Part shown: positions 48,400-59,500 of the stretch, in pieces
Numbering within the stretch: the first letter of the stretch is position 1
How the letters are laid out: every line of letters starts with the position of its first letter
Assembly (NCBI RefSeq): GCF_018812025.1
Contig: NC_063066.1
Location: forward strand, 6,877,882-6,941,881
DNA: 64,000 nucleotides
Reading direction: 5' to 3'
DNA from: Megalobrama amblycephala
Taxonomy: Eukaryota > Chordata > Actinopteri > Cypriniformes > Xenocyprididae
Notes under the pieces: generated by a model
Database searches by the model: none
Seen by the model: only the letters and a program-made list of their open reading frames with translations
What the model was told of the DNA's origin: nothing
Program-made: the position numbers and the translations under genes

Positions 48400-48970
48400 C
48401 ACTGGTTTATGACAGCTTTATTTTCGATACAGTTCTTAATACAGTTTATTTTATATAGTTTTTACCATGCCTAAAAATATATTTAACAAACATTAGAAAA
48501 ATTAGAAGTAAAAATGATACATTTAGGTCTAAAAGTTATTCATGTGTAATCAAAAGTCGCGTCCCGTTTCCACCGTAACGATGCTGATTCTCCTGCCGGA
48601 GGTGGGCTCGCGTTCGGCGGCGGAACTCATTTCAGACCACCGCCCTCCGTCTCACTCGTAGCCGAAAGATGCTTTGGCTGCTTCCATAACCTGCCCATAA
48701 ACAATCAGTGCACAGTTCTGAGAACATATTTCAATATCCAAAGTATTTATTCAGTATCTTTGGGAATAAATTGATAATTTTACGCAAGGCATCAAGTGTT
48801 TCCTTCATCCGAAAGACGGATGCGACACTCGTTAACTGACATCGCATCCCTGCAGTTTGCTTTGCATTAAATAAAATGATTTACAGCACAACAACGATTT
48901 TATAGATTAAATAAAACATACACAAACCTGTATTTCATGGACAAAATGCATCAAGTCGGTGGGGCGGGGC
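48400..48970 (-). CDS. Compact two-exon gene-like unit encoding a micropeptide
   Basis: On the minus strand a GC box (GCCCCGCCCC, 48970-48961) and E-box CACGTGA (48991-48997) precede exon 1, with ATG at 48951-48949 and eight codons to CAG/GTTTGT at 48928/48927. Exon 2 starts at 48690 after TTTATGGGCAG; the frame continues to TGA at 48654-48652, giving a 20-residue product MHFVHEIQVMEAAKASFGYE. The same frame beyond the TGA stays open for about 33 codons (including MSSAAEREPTSGRRISIVTV) to a second TGA. Two poly(A) signals lie at 48450-48445 and 48422-48417. The layout suggests a real terminal exon or a gene remnant, but I recognise no family and coding is uncertain. It lies in the loop of the composite foldback. 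Confidence 0.35.
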
Positions 48971-49049
48971 AGCGCTGAGAAGCTGCACGTCACGTGATGA
49001 TCGCGCCTGACCTGCCTTCTGTTTCCATCATACTCCTTCCGTTTCCATC

Positions 49050-49665
49050 ATACTCTCTCACACACATACATTCTACTCTCACACACATACATTCTTCTCT
49101 TACATACACATATTTTCTTCAGACATGCATGTGTGAGAGTAGAATATGTATGTATGTGAGAGGAGAATATATAATATGTGAAAATAGAATGTATGTACAT
49201 GTGAGAGGAGAATATATATGTGTGTGAGAGTAGAATATATGTGTGTGAGAGGAGAATATATGTGTGTGAGAGTAGAATATATGTGTGTGAGAGGAGAATG
49301 TATGTGTGTGAGAGCAGAATATATATGTAAAAGGAGAATGTATGTATGTGAAAGTAGAATGTATGTACATGTGAGAGGAGAATATATATGTTTGTGAGAG
49401 TAGAATGTTTGTGTGTGAGAGGAGAATGTATGTGTGTGAGAGTAGAATATATATGTATGTAAAAGGAGAATGTATATATGTGAGAGGAGAATATATATGT
49501 ATGTGAGACTAGAATGTATGTGTGTGAGAGTAGAATATATATGTATGTAAAAGGAGAATGTATATATGTGAGAGGAGAATGTATATATGTGAGAGGAGAA
49601 TATATATGTATGTGAGAGTAGAATGTATGTGTGTGAGAGGAGAATGTATGTATGTGAGAGTGCCA
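49050..49665. repeat. GAGAATATATATGTGTGTGA minisatellite, right arm
   Basis: Irregular 20-24-bp units GTGAGAGTAGAATGTATGTG / GTGAGAGGAGAATATATATG, the reverse complement of the array at 43820-44602. A stub of about 50 bp in the left-arm orientation precedes it (49050-49105). Long frames here are repeat translations. Confidence 0.93.
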
Positions 49666-50145
49666 GAATGAATTTTGGCTTGATTGGCTCTTCATACGTT
49701 TGAGCTACTAGAAGACGTTTGTTCTTGTGTGTCATTCAGGTTCGGTTGAGCTTCTGTTTATTTTCGCTGATCAATCCTTATATCTGAATAAAAACCTAAA
49801 TTAAATCTGTTCATCATATAAAGTGATCGAGTCTCTTCAGAAAGTTTGGACTAAACCGCTCAACTCATATAAGTTACAATCTCTTTATGAACTTTTTGAA
49901 GCATCAAAGTTTCAGTTGCGAAGGTAATCTATGGAGAGACAGAAAGCTCTCAGATTTCATCAAAACGATCTTCATTTGTGTTCCGAAGGTGAAAGACAGT
50001 CTTGCGGGTTTGGAATGAGATAAGGGTGAGTAATTAATGACAGTCATTTTTGGGTGAACTAACCCTTTAACCAAAAGTACGAATTTCCATGATGACAACT
50101 TTGCACTAATACAAAATTAGTGCAAAGCGCAGGCTGATAGGTCCT

Positions 50146-50522
50146 TAACTCAGGGGCCGTTTTCAACTAAATATGTAAAAAATTTTATGCGTTTCACAGC
50201 CATTCATTTACTCAACAACGGCGTTTTGGTCTGAAAACGCAAACTTTTGAAAACGGGTTTCAAAATGCAAGTTTTTGAAAACGGTATCCGTGTAAACAAC
50301 AAAAACGCAAATCTGTGAAAATGACATCATGCGCATTACACATGCAGTCTATAGTGTTTCATCGCCATCTAATGGCCTGCCAGCAGAATACAGCGTTTTA
50401 GTCATTTTCACGGATTAGTATGAATGGAGATCGTTTTGACAATGGTGTCATCTGTACGCGGAAAACTCAAAGGAAAAACTTCTCCATTTTAAGCATATTG
50501 TTGTCGCGTAAACATACCCTTA
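50146..50522. mobile_element. AAAACGC-rich repeat, probable hAT-like MITE
   Basis: Starts GGGGCCGTTTTCAACTAAAT, carries repeated GAAAACGC/GCGTTTT blocks, ends GTCGCGTAAACATACCCTTA. Similar ends (GGGTATGTTTACACAACAA) begin the element at 62289. Fragment with TTTAGTTGAAAACGGTGTC at about 52106. Confidence 0.45.
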
Positions 50523-50995
50523 GTCTGTTTGCAATCACATCATTCTCTATAGGGCACATCTGATTGGTTCCTGCTGTATTAGAAGCCAATAATTTTGCTG
50601 CTCAACATTCAAAAACTTGGTCAGCATTTGCTGTAGCAGTTGCAGATCACTTTCAGAAACCCTCCACCTTCCCCAGCTCCACCTGTATAGATCTGTTATG
50701 GGTAATTCATGTATGCGATATTGTACAGAAGCAGCATGTCTTACTTGCTCACAGCAGTGTGTTGTTTATGTATTGGCAGTAGCAGCAGCATAGCAGATCA
50801 ATTCCTCCAAGACCAAACATATCAACATCGTCATATTCATTACCATGCCAAGCACACCAAGAGTTGAAATGACAGAAATATTTCTGTCCATGAACAACTG
50901 ATAAAAATGGATCAAACAAGTAGTTTATTGATGTTTTCAAGCAATTGTTCATTAAAAAAAAGTACATTCTTAAAATTATGGTTCCAAAAGGGGGT
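50523..50995. other. Noncoding DNA, nothing recognised
   Basis: No supportable gene or repeat. Confidence 0.35.
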
Positions 50996-51225
50996 TTCAC
51001 AGTGACACCACATAATAACCCCCACTGAAAGGTTCCCCAAAGAACCTTTCAATGAACAGTTCTTAAAATAACCTTTTTCTTCTTCTTCTTATTGTGAAGA
51101 ACAATATCCAAAGGACCTTTTTCCACTATAAAAAACCTTTTGTGCAATGGAAATATTCTATGGATTTTAAAGGATCTTCATGGAAGATGATATGTCAATA
51201 AAGAAACTTAATTTTTAAGAGGGTA
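50996..51225 (-). repeat. Dispersed AAAGAACCTTTCA repeat
   Basis: GGTTCCCCAAAGAACCTTTC, AACAGTTCTTAAAATAACCT, CTATAAAAAACCTTTTGTGC and TAAAGAAACTTAATTTTTAA. Longer relative of 3646-3735. Confidence 0.6.
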
Positions 51226-53234
51226 TAAACAAATTGCTTCTGTTTGGTTGCACTCATCAAATCAAACACTAGATGTCAGACTCTCTCCTAATATTAAAGA
51301 AGAAGTGAGCCTGGCCAGAGTGAGTGAAATCTCCATAAGGCATGTCATCTACAAATGTTTCACAGCTGACGGAAGAAGAATTGTGATTCAAGGTTAGTTT
51401 TCGGTGTCCTATATTTCGATGCTAATTTTTTAAAGACTAAATAGATATGAGCCTGCTCAGGGAAATCTAAAATACCATCTAACAAAGGAACACACCACAG
51501 TATTCCCATGCAAAGATGGATTTGCCTCAGGCTGAAAGCAAGTAATTAATTCTCCACCAAGTCTTGGTAGGCCACCTCCAGTAGAGGAGCAAATGTGGAT
51601 TGAGTCCTTAGAGACATAAAGCATCTGTTAAGTTCACAGATTCATGTAGTCCATCCGTGCAAACATAATTCAACCATTTCTGTGATACCAAACGGATAAC
51701 GTCATTATGAAAATGTTTTCATTATGCATGCCATGATAGCAAATGTATTACCAGTGTTTAATGTATGTGTTTTCATCATAAAGATGCCATTTTAAATATA
51801 CTAAAATGTTCCTCATAAGGTATTTTTAGGAAATTTGTGATTCAGAATGCATGTGAATTTGCTTTTTTATGAACTTTTTTCCATGATTCATAAAATAGAA
51901 AACATTTGAAAATGATTCGCTTTGTAGCTGACTTCTGGGCAATGTATGTGTGCTTATGGATCATGAGCTTAAAGGTGATGTAATGTTTTTAATATTAAAA
52001 CACTTTATAATATCCCAACTTGTTTAAAATCAGTGTTTCAGGCCTCCAAAATGCCATTGTCGTGTAAATGAATGGCCAAAAACGCATAACAAGTTTTCCA
52101 TTTTTAGTTGAAAACGGTGTCATGTAAACGCCCCCTGAATTCCACCCTTCAAAAGTCAATGGTAATCGTTATATTTCTTTACAGTATTTCATTAAGTATC
52201 ATAATTCTAGTCAGCTGCAGAGCCAGTTATAAGCAACATAAGGCGGCACAAACAACATACAGCTGTCACGGACACATGCTCCAATTTTCTGTCTGTGATG
52301 CTCTTCGTTTCAATTCAGTGGAAGCAATTTTGTTTGTTTACCAAAGTGGTCAGTCGATTCAAACTCACAACTTCTTGCACTTGTACAGAAACTATTGCAC
52401 AGAACCTTCAAATAATATAATAAATAATGACAGACTTCTCTCTGGTGACATATATGCCAGACTTCTCCAATCAATTCGTCCACTAAAACCTCTTAAATTT
52501 AACCTAAAGCTCGCATTCAGACTCTGCCTCCATCCAATCAGTCCCCACTCTACTGTTTTTTTCTTTTTTTCACTGGGATTTGTCACAATGTGGACGAAAA
52601 GACCCAATACTGCTTCTTTTAAATCACAACTTTAACGGACAAAGAAATTACAAAATTATGATAAAAAAAAATAAGTTATCATCATATTGATAATGCTTTA
52701 AATACACTTTGTGTGAATTTCTATAGAAATTTGTGTATCAAGTATGATGCAATATAGGCTTTATAGGGTTAACATGCATGCAAACACAGTAAAAAATAAA
52801 AAATATCAGATACCATCATGTAACTTTTCTAATGGCTTTCATAGACCATATGCTCCCTTTAGAGCATAGTATATGAATTCACTGCTGAGCGCTGCTTGTT
52901 TTCAGGCCCGGCGAGCACAGCTTGAGGATTGTACAAGCTTTGACACCTGAAGCTCAGAGTTTTAGTTAGACCTTGAAGAGCAAGGCAGAAGAGTGATTTT
53001 TAGCTCAGTCAGTGTATATTCTCCAGGGGAAACCTGCTGTGTCTTCTCAAAGTCAAGCCGCTGTCAAGCATGTGACTGAGGTCAAAGTTCCTGTCAGATC
53101 TGAGCGTCTATGTGATCCGAGTCTTCAGAGTCTATATGTTCTTTGACAGGTTTAAGACCCATCATTGATGATTCCCAATGACACCCTGGAAAATAAAGCA
53201 CAATCCACAACAATCTGTCACACAACACCCAAAG
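51226..53234. other. Noncoding DNA
   Basis: The 175-codon frame at 52108-52635 (+) was inspected: it starts with an ATG in a repeat fragment, has no recognisable domain and no splice context. Not called. Confidence 0.35.
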
Positions 53235-53390
53235 AGTTTAAGGATTAGTTCACCTAAAATGAAAATTTACAAAAAGAAGATATTTTGAAAGATCTCCCTT
53301 TTTTTAATCACCCTATACAATAAACGTCAGTGGGGTCCAATGTTGTTTTGGACAACTTTCATAAGTGAACTATCCCTTTCTGACTATCTT
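53235..53390. mobile_element. Degenerate AGTTCACCTAAAATG MITE
   Basis: AGGATTAGTTCACCTAAAAT at left, AAGTGAACTATCCCTTTC at right, with CAGTGGGGTCCAATGTTGTT inside. TTAA-type MITE, decayed. Confidence 0.5.
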
Positions 53391-54441
53391 TTAAAGATCT
53401 AAAGTTGATTACAGTTTTTAACCCAATTTAAATGTGTAGATATAAGCTGTTCCAGTGCTTAATTTTAAGATGTTATTGGGTTTTTTGTTATTATGGCCAA
53501 AGGTGCTCAACAATTTCTCTGCTCTGCTGCTTGTAAACCAGATCTAAGCTGGGATATTGAGGTCCCTCTGTTCCACACACTTCTTAGGTTTTACGTTCAG
53601 CTCATACAAGGTTCATGAGGAATTCTTATGGCTGCCAGCACACTTTGAAGTGTTCACTTTTTCTTCTGCTCAGAATAGAAGACATCTTCAATCATTTCCC
53701 CATGGGCCTCATTATAAATCCAGCTATCATTACTCTGATGGTGGGAAGCAGAGCAACACGCTGCTCTTGTTACTGTACTGTACATGGTCAAATGAGAGCT
53801 GCGGTTTGATTTGTCCAATCCTCTACATCTCCATCTGTTCCAAGGCTCCCTGCATCACAGAAAGTTTTTGTATTTTTCTTTCATTGTAAGTAAAGGCTTT
53901 GCATTCCTTTGTAGGAATTCAGTAAAGCACTGTAACTGGCTCTGCAATCCAATGTTTTCTCAAAGGAAATACTGAGAGATTGAAGAATGTGTCTCATGCC
54001 TAAACGCATGAAGGTTAAGAGCTGAATATTTATTAGTATCTTGAATATTAAGTGCTCTTCATTAACTAGCTTCTCATTACATAGTTTATATTATGTTCTA
54101 CTAACTAATGAGTACAAATGTGATTTTGTTAATTCATTAATTGATGCATGTGACAAAAAGTGGTTATGCAAGCAAAGAGGACTCTGAACTCTTAACAAGG
54201 CTGCTTTGTTTATACTGAAAAACCTTATTGTATGATTGAATTGTACTGGCATCTCGAGGTTACATTATTTAAGCATTTGCTAAATGAAATGGGATTGATG
54301 GAAGAATGAAACTTCTTTCTCTTTCTTAAAGTGCAATCACAGTGCAATGTTGCACAGTTTGAAAATAAAACCTACGTTCTATTGCATCATGGAACTACTT
54401 ATATGCATTGCAGATCACTTTTATAATATAAAATTTCCTGC
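53391..54441. other. Noncoding DNA, nothing recognised
   Basis: A 110-codon frame at 53557-53889 has no supporting signal. Confidence 0.35.
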
Positions 54442-54677
54442 ACTGTAAAAGGAAGAATTGTTGGTTTAATTTAAAGTAAGTTACCTGGTTGCCTTAAAAT
54501 TTTGAGTTCATTGAAATTAAATGTTAATACAATGAAGGTGTTTGGTTAATCAACAGAAACTTAAAATATTATGTTATCTGAACTACATTAATTATCTAAG
54601 TTGATTTGACTGAAGAAAAAATGTTCTGATAACAAATCATGAAAATATATATATATATATTTTTTTTTTACAGTGTG
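54442..54677. mobile_element. CACTGTAAAA / TTTTACAGTG MITE
   Basis: Ends CACTGTAAAAGGAAGAATTG and TTTTTTTTACAGTG, with GTTACCTGGTTGCCTTAAAA inside and an (AT)n at 54646-54660. Common cyprinid form; noncoding. Confidence 0.55.
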
Positions 54678-54898
54678 GTCAGGAAGAGTTTAATTTGGTC
54701 CAAATTAGGAACAGTCTGAAGAAAAATAAAAAAAAAATAATATATGTGAATTAGTGTTTGCTTTTTATCTGGGTGAGCTGATATTTATAATAATAATACA
54801 TGTGGAATATAAATATTATAGCATCTTTAGTGCAGCCAAAAAAAGGGTTAATTTATTACTTAAAATGAATAGTTTGAGTAGTTTACTGACTATGTAGC

Positions 54899-55512
54899 TT
54901 AAAGGGATAGTTCACCCAAAAATGAAAATTTGATGTTTATCTGCTTACCCGCAGCGCATCCAAGATGTAGGTGTCTTTGTTTCTTCAGTAGAACACAAAT
55001 GATGATTTTTAACTGCAACCGCTGCCGTCTGTCAGTGGTATAATGCAAGTCAGCGGGAACTTGGACTATAAGAGTAAATAAAACACGACAGACAAATCCA
55101 AATTAAACCCTGCGGCTTGTGACGACACATTGATGTCCTTAGACACGAAACGATTGGTTTGTGCGAGAAACCGAACAGTATTTATATCATTTTTTACCTC
55201 TAATACACCACTATGTCCAACTGCATTCATCACTCGATTCGTGAGGTCTGATCGCGCTCTGACAGCGGCAGTGATATACTTCAATGAGAGCGAGACATCA
55301 CTGCCGTTGTCAGAGCGCGATCAGACCTCACTAAACGAGTGCTGAACACAGTTGGACATAGTGGTGTATTAGAGGTAAAAAAAATGATATAAATACTGTT
55401 CGGTTTCTCGCACAAACCGATCGTTTCGTGTCTTAGGACATCAATGTGTCGTCACGAGCCGCAGGGTTTAATTTGGATTTGTCTGTCGTGTTTTATTTAC
55501 TCTTATAGTACA
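54899..55512. mobile_element. TTAA-type element with a near-perfect 210-bp hairpin
   Basis: Starts TTAAAGGGATAGTTCACCCA. From 55066 a left arm (ACTATAAGAGTAAATAAAAC, CGACAGACAAATCCAAATTA, CGATTGGTTTGTGCGAGAAA, CTCTAATACACCACTATGTC) is mirrored up to 55509 around an axis near 55285, with only scattered mismatches. The right terminus is missing. Frames on both strands are mirror products. Confidence 0.78.
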
Positions 55513-56105
55513 AATGGTCAAATCATAAATGGTCACATTAAACATTGTCAAGTCCTAATTACTGGATATAATGCTTTTAAAGTCTAGACAATGTTTCACA
55601 TTTCAAAATAATTCTGCTTATTACTAACTGTTATATAGATGCTTTCTCTGTGGTTTTTAGGTTTAACAATTGTTTTTACTGTTGGCATTAATTGGGTTTT
55701 TCTAAATCTATGAGGAACTGTTGTTCAATGTTTGTTACTGCATTCGCACCTCATTTGGTTCCAGGCCATCTTCTCCAGCCCAGAGCACTATATGTTTACT
55801 CTCTCTTTCCTAAATCACTGGCTTCAGTTTCCACAGCAATAAATGGTGTGTCACAGCTGGTTGCAGCAGAGAAAGTGTTGAGGCAGTAAGGTTTATTATT
55901 AACAATACAAACTAAATAACACACATATGACAGGACAACGCAGGAGTCACAACACAAACAACTAAACAGCGACGAGAATGACCAAAGATCAACTGAAAAT
56001 GAGGGCTATTTGTACACAGGCTATGTGAAGAGAGAAAATAAGGAACGGGTGCAGTAAACCAATGAGTAGCCATGGAGACAAATGAACAGGGACAAAGGAA
56101 ACCAG
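55513..56105. other. Noncoding DNA
   Basis: No gene or repeat family recognised. Confidence 0.35.
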
Positions 56106-56569
56106 GGGGGTATTCCAGAAAGCAGGTTATGTGACATACCTGGGTATGTTTAAGAGTAAGTAAGCTGATAACCTCAACTTTCGGTTCCAAAAACGGAGGT
56201 AACTTTTAGGGTATGTAAGTAACCATAGCAACTTGCTCTCTGAACATAACCTGCTCCGGCGCAGGTTATGTTCAAGGGTTAGTTAGCTTAAGAGGAATTT
56301 AGATGTGTGTTATATTATCAATATGTTTATATTAATGTATCTAAATTTGTTATATAGTTACAGTTATATACACAATGTTATATTATACAATATATAAATG
56401 TTTATTCAATTCTAATATATGAATTTTATTGTCATAGCACACATGGATCTACTTCTTAATCTTTATAACAGGACATTTTCTATGCTATAATTTCTATAAT
56501 AAAATACATATCATATATGTGATATTTTATTAAATAATTAGCATCAAACAAACAATATTAAGATTAAAA

Positions 56570-59500
56570 AATATAGCTGCAAGCAGCAATTACGGGGCCA
56601 AGCACAAAAACGGCACAAGAAGCAAGCCAACACGACTGGGAGCATCAGGCTAACTGCAGCAGTGAGCAATTAAAGACCTATTAAGATCATTTTAGGCAAA
56701 AGAGCTGAAAAATGATCAAAAATGAGGATTTACTGGTTCATCACTTTCGACCAATAGGTGGCGCTGTGTCCAAATTGTTGTGGTATGGTCAGAGTGAGGT
56801 GACAATGACACTTGCAAAGTTTGGTGTCAATATGTCAAAGCACTGAAGAGATACAGCTTCAAGTGTCGCTTTTGCATCATGCCTCAAATTCTTTGCTCTG
56901 TTATACAAAAAAGTTTTGACTTATCAACTTGAAATCCATAACTTTTTGTCGGCATGGTCTGAAGATGACACGGTTCAATTTTGGTGAAAATCGGAGCAAC
57001 GGTCTAGGAGGAGTTCGAAAAAGTATGTTTTTAAAGAAAAACAATATGGTGGACAGGAAGTTCAGCTGACTATAGCAAATTTGATATCCTTGTTCTCGGC
57101 ATGACCCAAGGAATCTACTGAGACCAGTTTCATTACAATTGATTAATATATTCAAACGTTATTAACATTTTTGTAAATTTCATAATAACTTTTGACCACA
57201 AGGTGGCGCTGGTCCGAAACTTGTCAGGCTCCTTCAGGGCATTGTGCTGATGACCCATACCAAGTTTCGTAACGATACTTGAATGCGTTCATAAAATACA
57301 GCATTTTAGCACAAAATTCAAAATGGCCGACGGCCAAAATGGTTGAAATGGGAAAATTGGATATCATTCGACTCGGCATGACTCCCCGAATCCAACGAGA
57401 CCAAAGTTATGATTTTTGGACAAACCCATCGGAAGTTATAAGCGAAAATATCAATTTTTCATATTTCCGCACCAGTAGGTGGCGCTGCTCCGAAACACTG
57501 CATGATGCCTCAGGTCATGCTTGTGATGACATGTACCAAGTTTTTGTTTGAATAAGATAAAGCGTTGCGGAGATACAGCTTCAAGAGTGTGTTTTACATC
57601 ATGCATCAAATTCATTGCTCCAGTATACAAAAACGGTTTTACATATCGACTTGAAATCCATAACTTTTTGTCGGCATGGTCTGAAGATGATACGGTTCGA
57701 TTTTGGTGAAAATCGGAGCAACTGTCTAGGAGGAGTTCGAAAAAGTAGGTTTTTAAAGAAAAACAATATGGCGGACAGGAAGTTCAGCCAACTATGGCAA
57801 ATTTGATATCTATGTTCTTGGCATGAACCAACGAATCAAATGAGACCAGTTTCATTACAATGAGTTAAAAAAGTAAAAAGTTATTAGCATTTTTGAAAAT
57901 TTTGTTATAACTTTTGACCACAAGGTGGCGCTGTTCCGAAACTTTTCAGGCTCCTTCAGGGCATTGAGCTGATGAGCCATACCGAGTTTCGTAAAGATAC
58001 GCTAATGCGTTCGTAAAATACAGCAGTTTAGCACAAAATTCAAAATGGCCGACGGACAAAATGGCCGATATGGGAAAATTGGATATCAGTCGAATCAACA
58101 TGATGCCCCGAATCTAACAAGACCAAATTTATGATTTTTGGACAAACCCATCAGAAGTTATAAGCAAAAATGACAATTTTTCATATCTCTGCACCAGTAG
58201 GTGGCGCTGTGCCGGAACACTGCATGATGCCTCAGGTCATGCTTGTGATAACATGTACCAAGTTTGGTCTGAATACGATAAAGCGTTGTGGAGATACAGC
58301 CTTATGTCTATTTTTGCAAGCGCTATGTACAATTCGTTCGCTTGTTTTATGAAAACGGTTTGAGGAATTGACTTGAATTCCATAACTTTTTCTTGGCATG
58401 CTCTGAAGATGATCTGGTTAAATTTTCGTGAAAATCGGAGTAACGGCCTAGGAGGAGTTCGAAAAAGTACGTTTTTCAGAAAATTCAAAATGGCGGAAAA
58501 ATTTTCATGACGGAAAATGACGTCTTATAGTGCATTCGATTCGTCTTGAGCCAAGGACTCAGGGGAAAAAAGAATTTTGTTTCTAGCCCTTATGGTTCAA
58601 AAGTTATTAAAATAAACATAAGTGCAACTTTGGACAGCTGGTGGCGCTAGAGGGATTGAGTTAGAGACTCCAAATTTGCTATGGACAAAGGTCAGACTGT
58701 CCTCTAACTGTGTGCCAAATTTCACAACTTTCCCGCAAGCGGTTCTATGGGCTGCCATAGACTTCAAGAGCGGAAGAAGAAGCGGAAGAATAATAAATAT
58801 AGCTGCAAGCAGCAATTACGGGGCCAAGCACAAAAACGGCACAAGAAGCCAGCCAACATGGCTGGGAGCATCAGACCAACAGCAGCAGTGAGCAATTAGA
58901 AAAAAAAGTTATTAGCATTTTTGTCAATTTTGTTATAACTTTTGACCACAAGGTGGCGCTGGTCCGAAACTTCTCAGGCTCCTTCAGGGCATTGTCCTGA
59001 TGACCCATACCAAATTTATGAATTTTGGTCAAACCCATCAGAAGTTATAAGCAAAAATAGACATTTTTCATATCTCCACTCCAGTAGGTGGCACTGCGCC
59101 GAAACACTGTATGATGCCTCAGGTCATGCTTGTGATGACATGTACTAAGTTTGGTCTGAATATGATAAAGCATTACAGAGATACAGCTTCAAGAGTAATT
59201 TTTGCATCATGCCTCAAATTCATTGCTCTGGTATACAAAAACGGTTTGACGAATCGACTTGAAATCCATAACTTTTTGTCGGCATGGTCTGAAGATGATA
59301 CGGTTCGATTTTGGTGAAAATCGGAGCAACGGTCTAGGAGGAGTTCGAAAAAGTAGGTTTTTAAGGAAAAACAATATGGCGGACAGGAAGTTCACCTGAC
59401 TATGGCAAATTTGATATCTATGTTCTCACCATGACCCAAGGCATCTAAAGAGACCAGTTTCATTACAATCGGTTAATATAGTCAAAACTTATTAACATTT

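Larger units (their letters stand above)
41960..50072. mobile_element. Giant composite TTAA-ended foldback element
   Basis: Left terminus TTAAAGGGTTAGTTC at 41960 and right terminus GGGTGAACTAACCCTTTAA ending at 50072. The first 500 bases on the left (for example AAACCGCTC-type block AGCGGTTTAGTCCAAATTTT, GAAGAGACTCGATCACTTTA) reappear inverted at 49690-50060 (AAAGTGATCGAGTCTCTTC). The arms then continue into mirror-image minisatellites. Between them lie later insertions and a gene-like segment, listed separately. Same family as 14326-16152. Confidence 0.75.

Noticed and set aside
48619..48690. In-frame TGA followed by open frame, as in a selenoprotein
   Set aside because: No SECIS-like structure is evident in the downstream sequence and the frame beyond TGA is short; chance openness in CpG-rich DNA is more likely.
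49048..49735. Two overlapping frames of more than 200 codons on the minus strand
   Set aside because: Repeat translation of the right-arm minisatellite in two frames at once.
52108..52635. 175-codon plus-strand frame
   Set aside because: No domain, poor composition for a protein and starts within a repeat fragment.
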